Source: an uncultured Acidovorax sp.
GTDB taxonomy: Bacteria > Pseudomonadota > Gammaproteobacteria > Burkholderiales > Burkholderiaceae_C
Length of the DNA: 64,000 bases
Assembly (NCBI GenBank): GCA_913774955.1
Contig: CAJYKV010000015.1
Location: 1-64,000 of the forward strand
Reading direction: 5' to 3'
This document shows, one piece after another, positions 35,258 through 44,620 of the stretch (positions are counted from its first letter, which is position 1; every line of letters starts with the position of its first letter). Both the position numbers and the translations under genes were made by a program. The notes below the pieces were generated by a model. The model was not told where the DNA came from. It made no database searches and saw nothing but the letters and a program-made list of their open reading frames with translations.

Positions 35258-35866
35258 ATGAAGCTCTACTACAGTCCTGGTGCCTGCTCGCTGTCGCCCC
35301 ACATCGCCCTGCACGAAGCCGGCCTGGCCTTCACCCCCGTGCTCGCGAGCACGAAGAGCCACAAGCTGCAGGATGGCACGGACTTCTACGAGATCAACCC
35401 GCTCGGCTACGTGCCCGTGCTGGAACTCGACGACGGCACGCGCCTGCGCGAAGGCCCGGCGATCGTGCAGTACATCGCCGACCAGGCACCCCACAAGAAC
35501 CTGGCCCCGGCCAACGGCACGCTGGCGCGCTACCGCCTGCAGGAGTGGCTGAACTTCATCGGCACCGAGCTGCACAAGGGCCACAGCCCGCTGTTCCAGC
35601 AGTCCACGCCGGATGCCTACAAGACCGTCGTGCGCGAGAAGCTGATGTCCCGTTTCCAGTGGCTGGACGGGCAGCTCGAAGGCAAGGATTACCTGCTGGG
35701 CGAGCACTACTCGGTGGCGGACGGCTACCTGTTCACCGTGTGCAGCTGGGGCAAGCACGTGGGCGTGGACCATTCCAGCCTCACGAACCTGCAGGCCTAT
35801 CTGGCCCGCGTGGGCGCGCGCCCGGCGGTGCAGGCGGCGCTCAAGGCCGAAGGCCTGCAGAAGTAA
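35258..35866 (+). CDS. gstA: Glutathione S-transferase, beta class
   Basis: A 202-residue bacterial GST. MKLYYSPGACSLSPHIALHE places the beta-class Cys at residue 10. PLGYVPVLELDDG and EGPAIVQYIAD form the glutathione site of the thioredoxin-like N-domain. DYLLGEHYSVADGYLFTV belongs to the helical C-domain. It conjugates or reduces electrophiles with glutathione. It ends 37 bp from the convergent tauC-like gene. Confidence 0.92.
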   Translation: MKLYYSPGACSLSPHIALHEAGLAFTPVLASTKSHKLQDGTDFYEINPLGYVPVLELDDGTRLREGPAIVQYIADQAPHKNLAPANGTLARYRLQEWLNFIGTELHKGHSPLFQQSTPDAYKTVVREKLMSRFQWLDGQLEGKDYLLGEHYSVADGYLFTVCSWGKHVGVDHSSLTNLQAYLARVGARPAVQAALKAEGLQK

Positions 35867-35903
35867 CCGGGTCCAGGACTTCGGAGGAAGGGCGGGCCCG
35901 GTT

Positions 35904-36839
35904 TCAGGCCCTGCCCTTCCAGGGCACCGCTCGGGCCTCGACCCAGCGAAGCCCCGCATCGAATGCCCAGGCCACCACGCCGATCACCAGAATACCGGCC
36001 ATCACCAGATCGGTGCGCAGGAAATTGGAGGCATTGAGCACCATCTGCCCGATGCCCACGGTGGCCGCCACCATTTCGGCCGCGACCAGCGTGGTCCACC
36101 CGAAGCCGATGGCGATGCGCAGCCCCACCAGGATCTCCGGCAACGCGGCCGGCAGAATCACATGCCGCACCAGCTGCCAGCGGCCCGCTCCCAGCGACAG
36201 CGCCGCATGGATCTGCTCCACGCTCACGCTGCGCACGCCGGCCCGGGCGGCCAGCGCGATCGGGGCGAAACACGCGAGGTAGATCAGCAGGATTTTCGCC
36301 GCTTCGTCGATGCCGAACCAGATCACGATGAGTGGCAGATAGGCCAGCGGCGGCAATGGCCGGTAGAACTCGATGGGCGGATCGAACACGCCGCGCGCCA
36401 CGCGGCTCACGCCCATCGCGATGCCCACAGGCACCGCCGTGACGGCCGCGAGAGCGAACGCGCCGAAGACCCGGATGGTGCTCCACTGCAGGTGCCGCCA
36501 CAGCGGCTCCCCGCCCTGGATGCTGCCCTCCCAGGCGTCACGCAGTGCCCGCAGCACGGCCTCCGGCGCGGGCAGGAAGAGCGGCTTGACCCACTGCTGG
36601 TGCGTGGCGAGCCACCAGAGCAGCGCCAGCGCGGCGACGCAGGCCACGCTCAGGCCGCGGCTCGCCCCCTGGCCCGGCAGGCGGTACGGCGCCACGGCGC
36701 GCAGGGATGGCGATGGTGATGGGGACGGCGGTGACACGGCCCGAACGGGTGCCGGTGCTGGAGCCGGCCCGCTCTCTCGCCGCGTCTGCGCAGCCAGCCC
36801 ATGGGGCGATGGCATCAGGGCTTCATCCGGCATGGCCAT
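35904..36839 (-). CDS. tauC: ABC transporter permease, TauC/SsuC type
   Basis: A 311-residue permease of the nitrate/sulfonate/taurine family with about six helices. [25 protein letters not shown] carries the EAA-like motif (given in part), and [30 protein letters not shown] the cytoplasmic coupling loop (also in part). The first 60 residues are a Pro/Ser-rich tail. The ATG at 36839 overlaps the ATPase gene by 17 bp. It forms the channel of the tauABC-like importer. Confidence 0.87.
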   Translation of the reverse strand: MAMPDEALMPSPHGLAAQTRRESGPAPAPAPVRAVSPPSPSPSPSLRAVAPYRLPGQGASRGLSVACVAALALLWWLATHQQWVKPLFLPAPEAVLRALRDAWEGSIQGGEPLWRHLQWSTIRVFGAFALAAVTAVPVGIAMGVSRVARGVFDPPIEFYRPLPPLAYLPLIVIWFGIDEAAKILLIYLACFAPIALAARAGVRSVSVEQIHAALSLGAGRWQLVRHVILPAALPEILVGLRIAIGFGWTTLVAAEMVAATVGIGQMVLNASNFLRTDLVMAGILVIGVVAWAFDAGLRWVEARAVPWKGRA

Positions 36840-37689
36840 GCTCCGGCAGCCGCGCTGCGGTTGACGAGGGCAAGGGCGGCGCCACTTCATCCAGTACCCG
36901 CTCGCGCCAGCCGATGAACGCGGGGCTGGACTTCACGGCCCGGGCGGACTGGCCTGCCAGGAACTGCCCGTGGAAATCCAGCGCATGCTGCCGCGCGATG
37001 CGGCCGGGGCGCGGCGTCATCACGATCAGGCGGGAGGCGAGGAACAGCGCCTCTTCCACGTCGTGGGTGATGAAGAAGATCGTCTTGCCGGTTCCCTGCC
37101 AGAGCCGCAGCACCAGCTCCTGCAGCGATTCGCGCGTGAAGGCATCGAGCGCGCTGAAGGGCTCGTCCATGAGCAGCACCTGCGGGTCGCTGGCCAGCGC
37201 ACGCGCGATGCCCACGCGCTGCTGCATCCCGCCCGAGAGCTCCCAGACGGGTTTCTGCGCAAAGCCTTCCAGCCCCACCTGCGCCAGCCGTTCACCGGCC
37301 AGCCGCAGGCGTGTTTCACGTGAAACACCGCGCAGCCGCAGGCCCAGCGCCACGTTGTCGATCACGTTCAGCCAGGGCATGAGGGCGTGCCTCTGGAAGA
37401 CCACGCCGCGCTCAGCGCCAGGCCCCGTCACAAGACGGCCATCGAGCGCGATGGTGCCGGCGGAAGGCTTGGTGAAACCGGCCATGCAGTTCAGCAGCGT
37501 GGTCTTGCCACAGCCGGAGGCCCCCAGCGCCACGACCAATTCGCCCGCGGCGATGTCGAGGTCCACGCCCTGCAGCGCCGGCTGATCGGTGCCGTCGTAG
37601 CGCACGCCCACGCCGCGCAGGGACAATGCGCCGCCACCGGCGCGGCCCGCAGGGCCGCACGCGGCGTTCGCGCCCTGCTCAGCGTGCAC
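36823..37689 (-). CDS. tauB: ABC transporter ATP-binding protein, TauB/SsuB type
   Basis: A 288-residue ABC ATPase. Walker [11 protein letters not shown]-loop [11 protein letters not shown], signature [15 protein letters not shown], Walker [13 protein letters not shown] and switch His in [10 protein letters not shown] are all present. It is of the taurine/aliphatic-sulfonate group. It overlaps tauA by 11 bp and tauC by 17 bp. A perfect parS palindrome lies inside the gene at 37312, encoding part of RGVSRET. Confidence 0.9.
   Translation of the reverse strand: MHAEQGANAACGPAGRAGGGALSLRGVGVRYDGTDQPALQGVDLDIAAGELVVALGASGCGKTTLLNCMAGFTKPSAGTIALDGRLVTGPGAERGVVFQRHALMPWLNVIDNVALGLRLRGVSRETRLRLAGERLAQVGLEGFAQKPVWELSGGMQQRVGIARALASDPQVLLMDEPFSALDAFTRESLQELVLRLWQGTGKTIFFITHDVEEALFLASRLIVMTPRPGRIARQHALDFHGQFLAGQSARAVKSSPAFIGWRERVLDEVAPPLPSSTAARLPEHGHAG
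37312..37327. promoter_or_regulatory. parS site 4 (in tauB)
   Basis: TGTTTCACGTGAAACA, a perfect canonical parS, inside the ABC ATPase gene. It is the site nearest the putative origin at 62.9 kb, about 25.6 kb away. Confidence 0.95.
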
Positions 37690-38728
37690 GCTGCACCCAT
37701 GTGGGGTTCACGCCCACCGAGTAATCGGGCAGCACGGACTGCACCGTCCCCTGCTCCTTCAGGAAGGCGGCCGTCGCGGCCAGCGACTTCGCCACGCCGG
37801 AATCCTTCCCTCCACCCAGCCACTGGGTGCCGGCCTGCCCGGCCGGCGGCACGAAGGCGTAGAGCGCCAGGCTGGCAGGCACCGCCTGGGCTTCGGCGCC
37901 GGACCATTTCGCGATCGACTTCACGGGGGCGGCCTCCGCCGTCCAGGCGGCCTTGTTCGAGGTGTAGGCCTTGTCGGCATCGGCCAGCACCTGCACGAAC
38001 TGCGTGAGGAAGGCATCGTGCGTGCGCGCGAACTCCCTGTTCACGGCCAGCGCGTCGAACGTGGCCTTGCCGGTCCTGGCCGCGATCTGGCCGGAGGTGA
38101 TGAGCACCTTGCCGCTCTGCCTGACCTTGGCGAGCACCGGATCCCAGACGAAGGTGGCGTCGATGTCGCCACGCTCCCAGGCGGCCAGGATCTCCGGAGG
38201 CCGCAGGTTCACGATGCGCACGGTCTTGGGATCGACGCCCGCATCCTGCAGCGCCACCAACGCATGGAAATGCGTGGTGGAGACGAAAGGCAGGCCGATC
38301 TTCCTGCCCTTCAGGTCGGCCAGCGATTGCACGCCCGAACCGTTGCGCACGACCAGCGCCTCGGCATCGTGGATGTCGTCCAGCACCCAGAAGACCTCGA
38401 TCGGCACGCCCTGCGACAGCGCCGCCGCGATGGGGGACGAGCCCGCTTCGCCGATCTGGATCGCGCCGGAGGCCAGCGCGCGCACCACCTCGGCGCCGCT
38501 GCCGAGCTTGCGGTAGGTCACCTGGTAGCCGGTGCGGCGCTCGACCTCCTTCGTCTCCTGCGCATGGCGCCAGGGCACGACCATGTCCTGGTAGCCGATC
38601 ACCACTTCCTTCTTCACCTGCGCCATGGCGGCGGTACCGCACAGCAGGCCGCCGGCGAGCATCAGGGCCGCGCCCTGCAGGGTACGGCGGCGGGTGGATG
38701 GTGCGCTCTGGCCCGGCGGGAATGGCAT
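37679..38728 (-). CDS. tauA: Taurine/sulfonate ABC transporter substrate-binding protein
   Basis: A 349-residue periplasmic binding protein. The N-terminus has twin arginines ([16 protein letters not shown]), suggesting a Tat or Sec signal, with cleavage after [21 protein letters not shown] and [28 protein letters not shown] (given in part) match the TauA/SsuA family. [17 protein letters not shown] is close to taurine-binding members. No TauD dioxygenase or regulator is adjacent, so taurine as ligand is likely but other sulfonates are possible. Confidence 0.87.
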   Translation of the reverse strand: MPFPPGQSAPSTRRRTLQGAALMLAGGLLCGTAAMAQVKKEVVIGYQDMVVPWRHAQETKEVERRTGYQVTYRKLGSGAEVVRALASGAIQIGEAGSSPIAAALSQGVPIEVFWVLDDIHDAEALVVRNGSGVQSLADLKGRKIGLPFVSTTHFHALVALQDAGVDPKTVRIVNLRPPEILAAWERGDIDATFVWDPVLAKVRQSGKVLITSGQIAARTGKATFDALAVNREFARTHDAFLTQFVQVLADADKAYTSNKAAWTAEAAPVKSIAKWSGAEAQAVPASLALYAFVPPAGQAGTQWLGGGKDSGVAKSLAATAAFLKEQGTVQSVLPDYSVGVNPTWVQRAR

Positions 38729-39101
38729 CTGGCTGACCCCTTTGTCGGATGGTGGTGGAGGAGAGGATGGGGAGAAGACAAGGCGAACCCGACAGTGGCC
38801 GGGCCCAGTCATCTTAGGAAGCGCCTCGGCGTCGGTGAAGCGCCGTTTGCACGCATGCTCCTGCGGAAAACGCATAAGAGCGAGGCGCGCGGCCCACCGA
38901 GCGCCTCGGGCAAGGCGCCGCGCAAAAAAACACAGCCGGAGCGCCGCCCGTTGCTGCGATTTCGCCAGCACGAGTCGCATATCCCGTCGCGGCGCAGTCC
39001 CACTGCAGGGAATCGGCAAACGCGGTAACGTCGCTTCCTGCCGTGAGGGAGCCCGGCCCGGGCCCCTGGCCACCCCCCCTTTTTCTTTAAGAGGTACCCC
39101 T
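38729..39101. other. Divergent region, tauABC and OYE
   Basis: A 373-bp gap. No gene is seen. It holds the promoters of tauABC (minus) and of the Old Yellow Enzyme (plus). GCGCCTCGG/CCGAGCGCC repeats occur around 38820-38915, and a seven-A run at 38924-38930. TAAGAGGTA at 39088-39096 is the ribosome site for the TTG start of the next gene. Confidence 0.5.
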
Positions 39102-40232
39102 TTGTCCACCACGCTTTTCGATCCCGTCCAGGCCGGCGACCTGCAGCTCGCCAACCGCATCGCCATGGCGCCGCTCACGCGCAACCGCTCGCCGAACGCG
39201 GTGCCGAAGGACATCACCGCCACCTATTACGCCCAGCGCGCCACCGCCGGCCTGCTGATCACCGAGGCCACGGCCATCAGCCACCAGGGCCAGGGTTATG
39301 CGGACGTGCCAGGCCTGTACGGCACCGACCAGCTCGACGGCTGGAAGAAGGTGACCGCGGCGGTGCACGAGCGCGGCGGCAAGATCGTCACCCAGCTCTG
39401 GCACGTGGGCCGCATCTCCCACAACGACCTGCAGCCCGACGGCGGCGCGCCCGTGGCGCCTTCCGCCATCGCCGCCAAGTCCAAGACCTACCTGATCGAC
39501 AAGGCCACCGGCCAGGGCCATTTCGCGGCCACGTCCGAGCCCCGCGCGCTGGATGCCGAAGAATTGCCCGGCATCGTGCACGACTACGCCGCCGCCGCGC
39601 GCAATGCCGTGGAGACGGCCGGGTTCGACGGCGTCGAGATCCACGGCGCCAACGGCTACCTGCTGGACCAGTTCCTCAAGACCGGAGCCAACCAGCGCAC
39701 CGACGACTACGGCGGCAGCATCGAGAACCGCGCCCGCCTGCTGCTCGAAGCCACGCGCGCCGTGGTGGATGCGATCGGCGGCGGCAAGGTGGGCATCCGC
39801 CTCTCCCCCGTCACGCCGGCCAACGACATCGTGGATGCCGATCCGCAGCCGCTGTTCGACTACGTGATCCGCCAGCTCGCGCCCCTGGGCCTGGCCTACG
39901 TCCACGTGATCGAAGGCTCCACCGGCGGCCCGCGCGAGCTGGAAGACCGTCCGTTCGACTACGAAGCGCTGAAGACCGCCTACCGCGAAGCCGGCGGCAA
40001 GGGCGCCTGGATGGTCAACAACGCCTACGACCGCGCGCTGGCGATGGACGCGGTGGCCAGCGGCCGCGCCGACATCGTCGCCTTCGGCAAGGCCTTCATC
40101 TCCAACCCCGACCTGGTCGAGCGGCTGCGCCAGGACGCGCCCCTCAACCCGTGGGATTCCAAGACCTTCTACGGCGGTGGCGAAAAGGGCTATACCGACT
40201 ACCCGACGCTCGCCGAGTCGGCGAAGGGCTGA
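39102..40232 (+). CDS. Old Yellow Enzyme-type alkene reductase
   Basis: A 376-residue FMN oxidoreductase of the NemA/OYE family, which reduces activated C=C bonds, nitroesters and similar electrophiles with NAD(P)H. LFDPVQAGDLQLANRIAMAPLTRNR (given in part) is the N-terminal flavin site. HGANGYLLDQFLK carries the His181/Asn184 pair, with RTDDYGGSIENRARLLLEA after it. VAFGKAFISNPDLVERL closes the barrel. The start is TTG 39102 with a good GAGG ribosome site. No regulator (TetR/NemR) is adjacent. Confidence 0.93.
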   Translation: MSTTLFDPVQAGDLQLANRIAMAPLTRNRSPNAVPKDITATYYAQRATAGLLITEATAISHQGQGYADVPGLYGTDQLDGWKKVTAAVHERGGKIVTQLWHVGRISHNDLQPDGGAPVAPSAIAAKSKTYLIDKATGQGHFAATSEPRALDAEELPGIVHDYAAAARNAVETAGFDGVEIHGANGYLLDQFLKTGANQRTDDYGGSIENRARLLLEATRAVVDAIGGGKVGIRLSPVTPANDIVDADPQPLFDYVIRQLAPLGLAYVHVIEGSTGGPRELEDRPFDYEALKTAYREAGGKGAWMVNNAYDRALAMDAVASGRADIVAFGKAFISNPDLVERLRQDAPLNPWDSKTFYGGGEKGYTDYPTLAESAKG

Positions 40233-40449
40233 CCCGGGGCCCCAAAGCCGCCGCGCCACCGCGTGGCGGCTGCGGGTGCGGGTGCGCGGCGGGTACCGCT
40301 GCGGGTGCGAAGGAATGCACCCAGGCCCGGCCCTGGAAAAGAGCCCTGAGGAGGGCCCGGAAAGGCCTCTGGAGGCCGGAATGCCGCTCTCCAAGGCCCA
40401 GCCCCACCCCGATGCCGCACGCGGTCTGGAAATGCGGTGAAATCGGGCC

Positions 40450-40767
40450 ATGATCACCTGTACCCTGCGTTACGTCATCGATCCCTACAAACTGGCCGAG
40501 TTCGAACACTACGGACGGCTCTGGATTCCCCTGGTGGAGAAGTTCGGCGGGCGCCACCACGGCTACTTCCTGCCGTCGGAAGGCGCCAACAACATCGCGC
40601 TGGCGATGTTCACCTTCCCCTCGCTCGCCGCCTACGAGACCTACCGCCAGCAGTCGATGCAGGACGCCGAATGCATCGCGGCCTTCCGCTATGCCGAGGA
40701 CACGCGCTGCATCCTGAGCTACGAGCGCAGCTTCTTCCGGCCGGTGTTCGGCGCGCAGCCGGACTGA
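40450..40767 (+). CDS. NIPSNAP family protein
   Basis: A 105-residue ferredoxin-like-fold protein of the NIPSNAP group. TCTLRYVIDPYKLAEFEHYGR at the N-terminus, GGRHHGYFLPSEG and FPSLAAYETYRQ are the family blocks. Molecular function is unsettled. It follows 217 bp of non-coding DNA after the Old Yellow Enzyme, and ends 35 bp from the convergent sensor kinase. Confidence 0.88.
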   Translation: MITCTLRYVIDPYKLAEFEHYGRLWIPLVEKFGGRHHGYFLPSEGANNIALAMFTFPSLAAYETYRQQSMQDAECIAAFRYAEDTRCILSYERSFFRPVFGAQPD

Positions 40768-40802
40768 CGCCCCCGCTCCGCCGGCGCGGCCGGCACGTCA
40801 GG

Positions 40803-42260
40803 TCAGGCCGCCGGCGGGGCCGGTGGGAGCGGCGCGAACACCAGGCCCACGCGCAGCCCCTGCCCGTCCGGCCCCGTGCCCAGCACCAGCCGCGCGCCCA
40901 GCAGTTCGGCATAGCGCGCCACGATGGCCAGGCCCAGGCCGGCGCCCTGCCCCAGGCGCTCGCCCTCGCGGCCCTGCGCCCAGCGCTGCAGCAGGTCGGT
41001 GCGCTGCGCCTCGGGAATGCCGGGGCCGTTGTCCACCACCGACAGCACCACCGGGCCCTGTTCGCCCGGCGCGCCGGAGGCGATCTCCACCGTGATGCGC
41101 GGTGCCGGTCCGCCTTCCGCGGGGCGGCCGTAGCGCAGCGCGTTGTCGATGAGGTTGCCGAGCACGCCCTCGATCAGCACGGCCTGCCCCTGCACCACCA
41201 CGGGCCGGTCGAGGCCGCGCGCGCCCAGGTCCACGCCGGCCGCGTCGGCGCGCGGCAGCACGCGCAGCACCGCGTCCCGCGCCAGCTCGTCGAGCGCCAC
41301 GGGCTCGCGCGGCATGGCGCCGCGCACCTCGTCGGCCAGCGCCAGCGCGAGGAGCTGGTCCACCAGGTGGCTGGCGCGGGCCTCGCTGTCGGCCACGCCG
41401 GCGAGCTGTTCGCGCCACACCGCCGGGTCCCGGTGGGCGAGGCCGTAGGCGGCCAGCGCGCGGATGCCGGCCAGCGGCGTGCGCAGCTCGTGCGCCACGT
41501 TGCCGGCGAACTCGCGCTGCGCGCGCACGCCCTGGGCCACGCGCGCCAGCAGATCGTTCACCGCCGTGCCCAGGCGCTGCAGATCGCGCGTGGAGGCCTC
41601 CACGGCCACAGGATCGAGCCCGCGCACGTCGCGGGCCGACAGCTCCGCCTGGAAGGCCGCCAGCGGCTGCAGATCGGCCTGGATGGCGCGCCGCAGCCAG
41701 AAGGCCAGGGCACCCAGCAGCAGCAGCTGCGACGCCACCGAATACAGCAGCACGCTGCGCAGCATGGCGCTGCGCGCATGCACCGTCTGCGCGGTGATCA
41801 CCTCGAAGGCCTGCGGTTCGCTCACCCGCACGCGCACCGCGCGCAGCGCGCGGCCGCGGTAGTTGATGTCGGAGAAGCGGTAGGAATCATCGCGCGGCGG
41901 CGGCGCGGGCAGGCTGGCGTTGCCCGAGAGCATCGATCCGTCCGGCAGCAGCACCTCGAAATACACCGTCTCCACTTGGTCGAACAGCACCGACTTCAGT
42001 TCGCGCGAGGACAGCGCCAGATCGAGCGCGCCGCCCTTGATCCGCACGTTGGCCGCGATGGCGTAGGCGTCGTCCAGCAGCGCGCGGTCGAAGGCGCGCT
42101 GGGAGAAGCCGTTGGCCACGAGCACCGAGATCGCCGTGCCCGCGAACCAGGTGAGGGCCAGTGGCACCAGCACATGGCGCAGCAGACGGGCGCGCAGCGA
42201 CGGCGGAGGCGCCAGCGGCGGGCCGGCGCTGTCCTGCGGCGGCACGGGGCCTGCGCTCAT
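40803..42260 (-). CDS. Sensor histidine kinase, TctE/QseC type
   Basis: A 485-residue two-component sensor. Two transmembrane segments (about 29-50 and 168-190) bracket a periplasmic domain of the 2CSK_N type. A short HAMP-like linker follows, then FAGNVAHELRTPLAG with phospho-accepting His257. The N-box is LIDNALRYGR, the G-boxes VVDNGPGIPE and GQGAGLGLAIV. It overlaps its response regulator by 4 bp. The pair is divergent from CzcCBA-type efflux genes, so metal sensing is likely. Confidence 0.9.
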   Translation of the reverse strand: MSAGPVPPQDSAGPPLAPPPSLRARLLRHVLVPLALTWFAGTAISVLVANGFSQRAFDRALLDDAYAIAANVRIKGGALDLALSSRELKSVLFDQVETVYFEVLLPDGSMLSGNASLPAPPPRDDSYRFSDINYRGRALRAVRVRVSEPQAFEVITAQTVHARSAMLRSVLLYSVASQLLLLGALAFWLRRAIQADLQPLAAFQAELSARDVRGLDPVAVEASTRDLQRLGTAVNDLLARVAQGVRAQREFAGNVAHELRTPLAGIRALAAYGLAHRDPAVWREQLAGVADSEARASHLVDQLLALALADEVRGAMPREPVALDELARDAVLRVLPRADAAGVDLGARGLDRPVVVQGQAVLIEGVLGNLIDNALRYGRPAEGGPAPRITVEIASGAPGEQGPVVLSVVDNGPGIPEAQRTDLLQRWAQGREGERLGQGAGLGLAIVARYAELLGARLVLGTGPDGQGLRVGLVFAPLPPAPPAA

Positions 42261-42982
42261 GCGGACTCCGGCGGGGCGTCGCCATCGGCCGGGCCCGCCC
42301 CGGCCTCCAGCATGTAGCCCAGGCCGCGCAGCGTGCGGATGCCCGCGCCGCTGCCCTGCAGCTTCTTGCGCAGGCGCGAGATGAAGGCCTCCAGCGCGTT
42401 GTCGCCCAGCGTGTCGTCGAAGCCCGAGAGCTTGTCCGAGAGCGTCCGCTTGCTCACCACGCGGCCCGGCGGGGTCATCAGCTCCCACAGCACCTCGAAT
42501 TCGCGCGCGGGCAGCTCGAACGGCACGTCCTGGATCGTGAAGCGGCGCGCGCGCCGGTCCAGCACCAGGGTGCCGGCGCGGGTGCGGTCGTCCGTGCCCT
42601 GGGTGCGGCGCACCAGGGCCCGCAGCCGCGCCTCGACCTCGGCCAGATCGAACGGCTTGCCCAGGTAGTCGTCCGCGCCCGCGTCCAGACCGGCAATGCG
42701 CTCCTCGGTGCGGTCGCGGGCGGTGAGCACCAGCACCGGCGTGCGGTCGCCCCGCGCCCGCGCGGCGCGCAGCACGGCCAGGCCGCTGCCCAGCGGGCTC
42801 GCCGGGCTGGAGTCCTCCGGCAGGTTCAGGTCCAGCAGCACGGCATCGAACGGCTGGACGCTCCAGAAATGGTCGGCCTCGGCCACCGTGGCGGCCGCAT
42901 CCACGCGGTGCCCGGCATCGGCCAGGCTGCGCTGCATGACGCCGCGCAGCACGGCATCGTCTTCGACTACCAGGATGCGCAT
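42257..42982 (-). CDS. OmpR-family response regulator
   Basis: A 241-residue regulator. The receiver domain (1-120) has the acidic pocket Glu7-Asp8-Asp9, phospho-acceptor Asp51 in LLDLNLPED and KPFD. The winged-helix DNA-binding domain (about 140-228) has LPAREFEVLWELM and SRLRKKLQGSGAGIRTLRGLGYML (given in part). It has a short insertion (SSPASPLGSG) after the phosphorylation loop. It is first in its operon, divergent from the efflux genes with a 148-bp gap carrying two direct repeats, and likely controls them. Confidence 0.92.
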   Translation of the reverse strand: MRILVVEDDAVLRGVMQRSLADAGHRVDAAATVAEADHFWSVQPFDAVLLDLNLPEDSSPASPLGSGLAVLRAARARGDRTPVLVLTARDRTEERIAGLDAGADDYLGKPFDLAEVEARLRALVRRTQGTDDRTRAGTLVLDRRARRFTIQDVPFELPAREFEVLWELMTPPGRVVSKRTLSDKLSGFDDTLGDNALEAFISRLRKKLQGSGAGIRTLRGLGYMLEAGAGPADGDAPPESA

Positions 42983-43090
42983 GGGCAGGAAGCGAAAAGC
43001 GGGTGAAGGGAAGGAAGAAATTCCGGAACGGCGCCGCACCGTGGCGCGGACACCGCATTGTGTCCCGGCCGGGGCGGTTGCGGGCTCGGC

Positions 43091-43109
43091 GGTCAGGCCG
43101 TGGTCAGGC
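43091..43109 (+). promoter_or_regulatory. Tandem direct repeat, putative response-regulator site
   Basis: GGTCAGGC occurs at 43091-43098 and again at 43102-43109, an 11-bp period typical of OmpR-family binding sites. It lies in the gap between the response regulator and the efflux operon, ending 21 bp before the outer-membrane factor start. Role inferred from spacing and position. Confidence 0.45.
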
Positions 43110-43130
43110 TGGGCGTCGGATAAACATGCC

Positions 43131-44570
43131 ATGCGCTCCCATTCCCTCTTCTCTCCCCGCTCCCCCCGGCGTGCCGGTGCCGTGCAGGCACCGGCCGCCT
43201 CCCGGATCGCGGCGGCCCTGCTGGCCTGCGGCGGCGCCTTCGCGGCCTGGCCGGCAGCCCAGGCCCAGCCGGTATCGTCCACCACCGCTCCCGCGATGGG
43301 CACGGCCCCTGCCGTGTCCCCCGCCGGCGCGGCGCCGCCCGCGAGGACGGGGTCGCCCACGCAGCGCGGGGCCGCCTGGACGCTCGCGCAGGCCCTGGCC
43401 GCCGCGCGCGACAACAGCGAAGTCAACCAGGCCCGCCAGGAGCTGGCCGGCGCGCGCGCCGACGTGCTCAGCGCCGACCATGCGCCCCTGCCCTCCCTGA
43501 CCGCCAAGACCGCCTCCATCGACCTGCAGAACGGCGTGGGCCCGGGCAACGTGTTCACGCGCAAGCGCATCGACAAGTCCGTCGGCATCGACTGGACCTG
43601 GGAGCGCGGCGGCAAGCGCGCCCTGCGCAAGAAGGCGGCCGAGAGCGCCGCCGACGCCGCCGAGGCCGACGTGGAAGACACGCAGGTCCAACAGCTGACG
43701 GGCGCCCTCTCCGCCTACTACGACCTGCTGGCCGCGCAGGACCGCCTCGCCGAAGTGGCGGCCATCGAGCGCAGCCTGGAGCAGGTGGCCGGCATGGCCG
43801 ACCGGCGCGTGAAGGCGGGCGATCTGTCGGCGCAGGATGCCTCGCGCACCCGCATCGAGGCCGAGCGCGCCCGGGCCGACACCCGCGCGGCCGAACAGGC
43901 GCGCGACGACGCCGCACTGGCGCTGGCGCAGGTCACCGGCAGCACCGGCAGCCGCCTGGAGGCCGTGGACACGCCCTGGCCCGCCCTGACCGGCGACCGG
44001 CCCGCCACCGACGCGGACCTGGCCGCCTGGGCCGAGACGCGCGCCGACGTGCGCGCCGCGCTCTCCCGCGCGCAGGCTGCCCAGGCGGCGCTGGACGGCG
44101 CCAACGCGCTGCGCAAGTCCGACTGGACGGTGGGCGCCTCCGTCGACCACTACCCCGGCACCTCCAACCGGCTGGTGGAACTGCGCGTGCAGATCCCGCT
44201 GCAGTGGGGCTACCAGTACCAGGGCGAGATCGGCCGCGCCCAGGCCGACTACGCCAAGGCCCAGGACGCGCTCGACAACACCCGCCGCCTGGCCCTGCTG
44301 GACCTGCAGCGCCTGCGCCAGACGATGGACAACGCCGCGCGCCGCGCCACCGATTACGACCAGGGCGTGCTGCCCCGCGCGCGCCAGGTGGCCGACAACG
44401 CCGAGCTGGCCTACCGCAAGGGCGCCATCGCCCTCACCGATCTGCTGGATGCGCAGCGCACCCTGCGCGCCACCGTGCTCGACGCCCTGGCCGCCCGCGC
44501 CGACTACGCCAAGGCGCGCGGCGCCTGGCTGCTGCGCACGCAGCCGCAGGTGCTCACCGGCATGCCGTGA
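43131..44570 (+). CDS. CzcC/TolC-type outer-membrane efflux protein
   Basis: A 479-residue outer-membrane factor. A signal sequence covers residues 1-47 (cleavage after AAQAQ). Two TolC repeats with long coiled-coil helices follow (WTLAQALAAARDNSEVNQARQEL region and the ADVRAALSRAQAAQAAL region). RKGAIALTDLLDAQRTLR at the end is typical of heavy-metal efflux OMFs. It forms the exit duct of the adjacent RND pump. First gene of the efflux operon. Confidence 0.87.
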   Translation: MRSHSLFSPRSPRRAGAVQAPAASRIAAALLACGGAFAAWPAAQAQPVSSTTAPAMGTAPAVSPAGAAPPARTGSPTQRGAAWTLAQALAAARDNSEVNQARQELAGARADVLSADHAPLPSLTAKTASIDLQNGVGPGNVFTRKRIDKSVGIDWTWERGGKRALRKKAAESAADAAEADVEDTQVQQLTGALSAYYDLLAAQDRLAEVAAIERSLEQVAGMADRRVKAGDLSAQDASRTRIEAERARADTRAAEQARDDAALALAQVTGSTGSRLEAVDTPWPALTGDRPATDADLAAWAETRADVRAALSRAQAAQAALDGANALRKSDWTVGASVDHYPGTSNRLVELRVQIPLQWGYQYQGEIGRAQADYAKAQDALDNTRRLALLDLQRLRQTMDNAARRATDYDQGVLPRARQVADNAELAYRKGAIALTDLLDAQRTLRATVLDALAARADYAKARGAWLLRTQPQVLTGMP

Positions 44571-44620
44571 CCGCCCGCCGCGCCGCAGTCCCTTCCGCCC
44601 ACGCCTTTCTTCGATCCCGT

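Noticed and set aside
35867-35903. Terminator between the GST and tauC-like genes
   Set aside because: AACCGGG and CCCGGTT can pair across about 25 bp, but the loop is long and there is no U tract on either strand, so it is not called.
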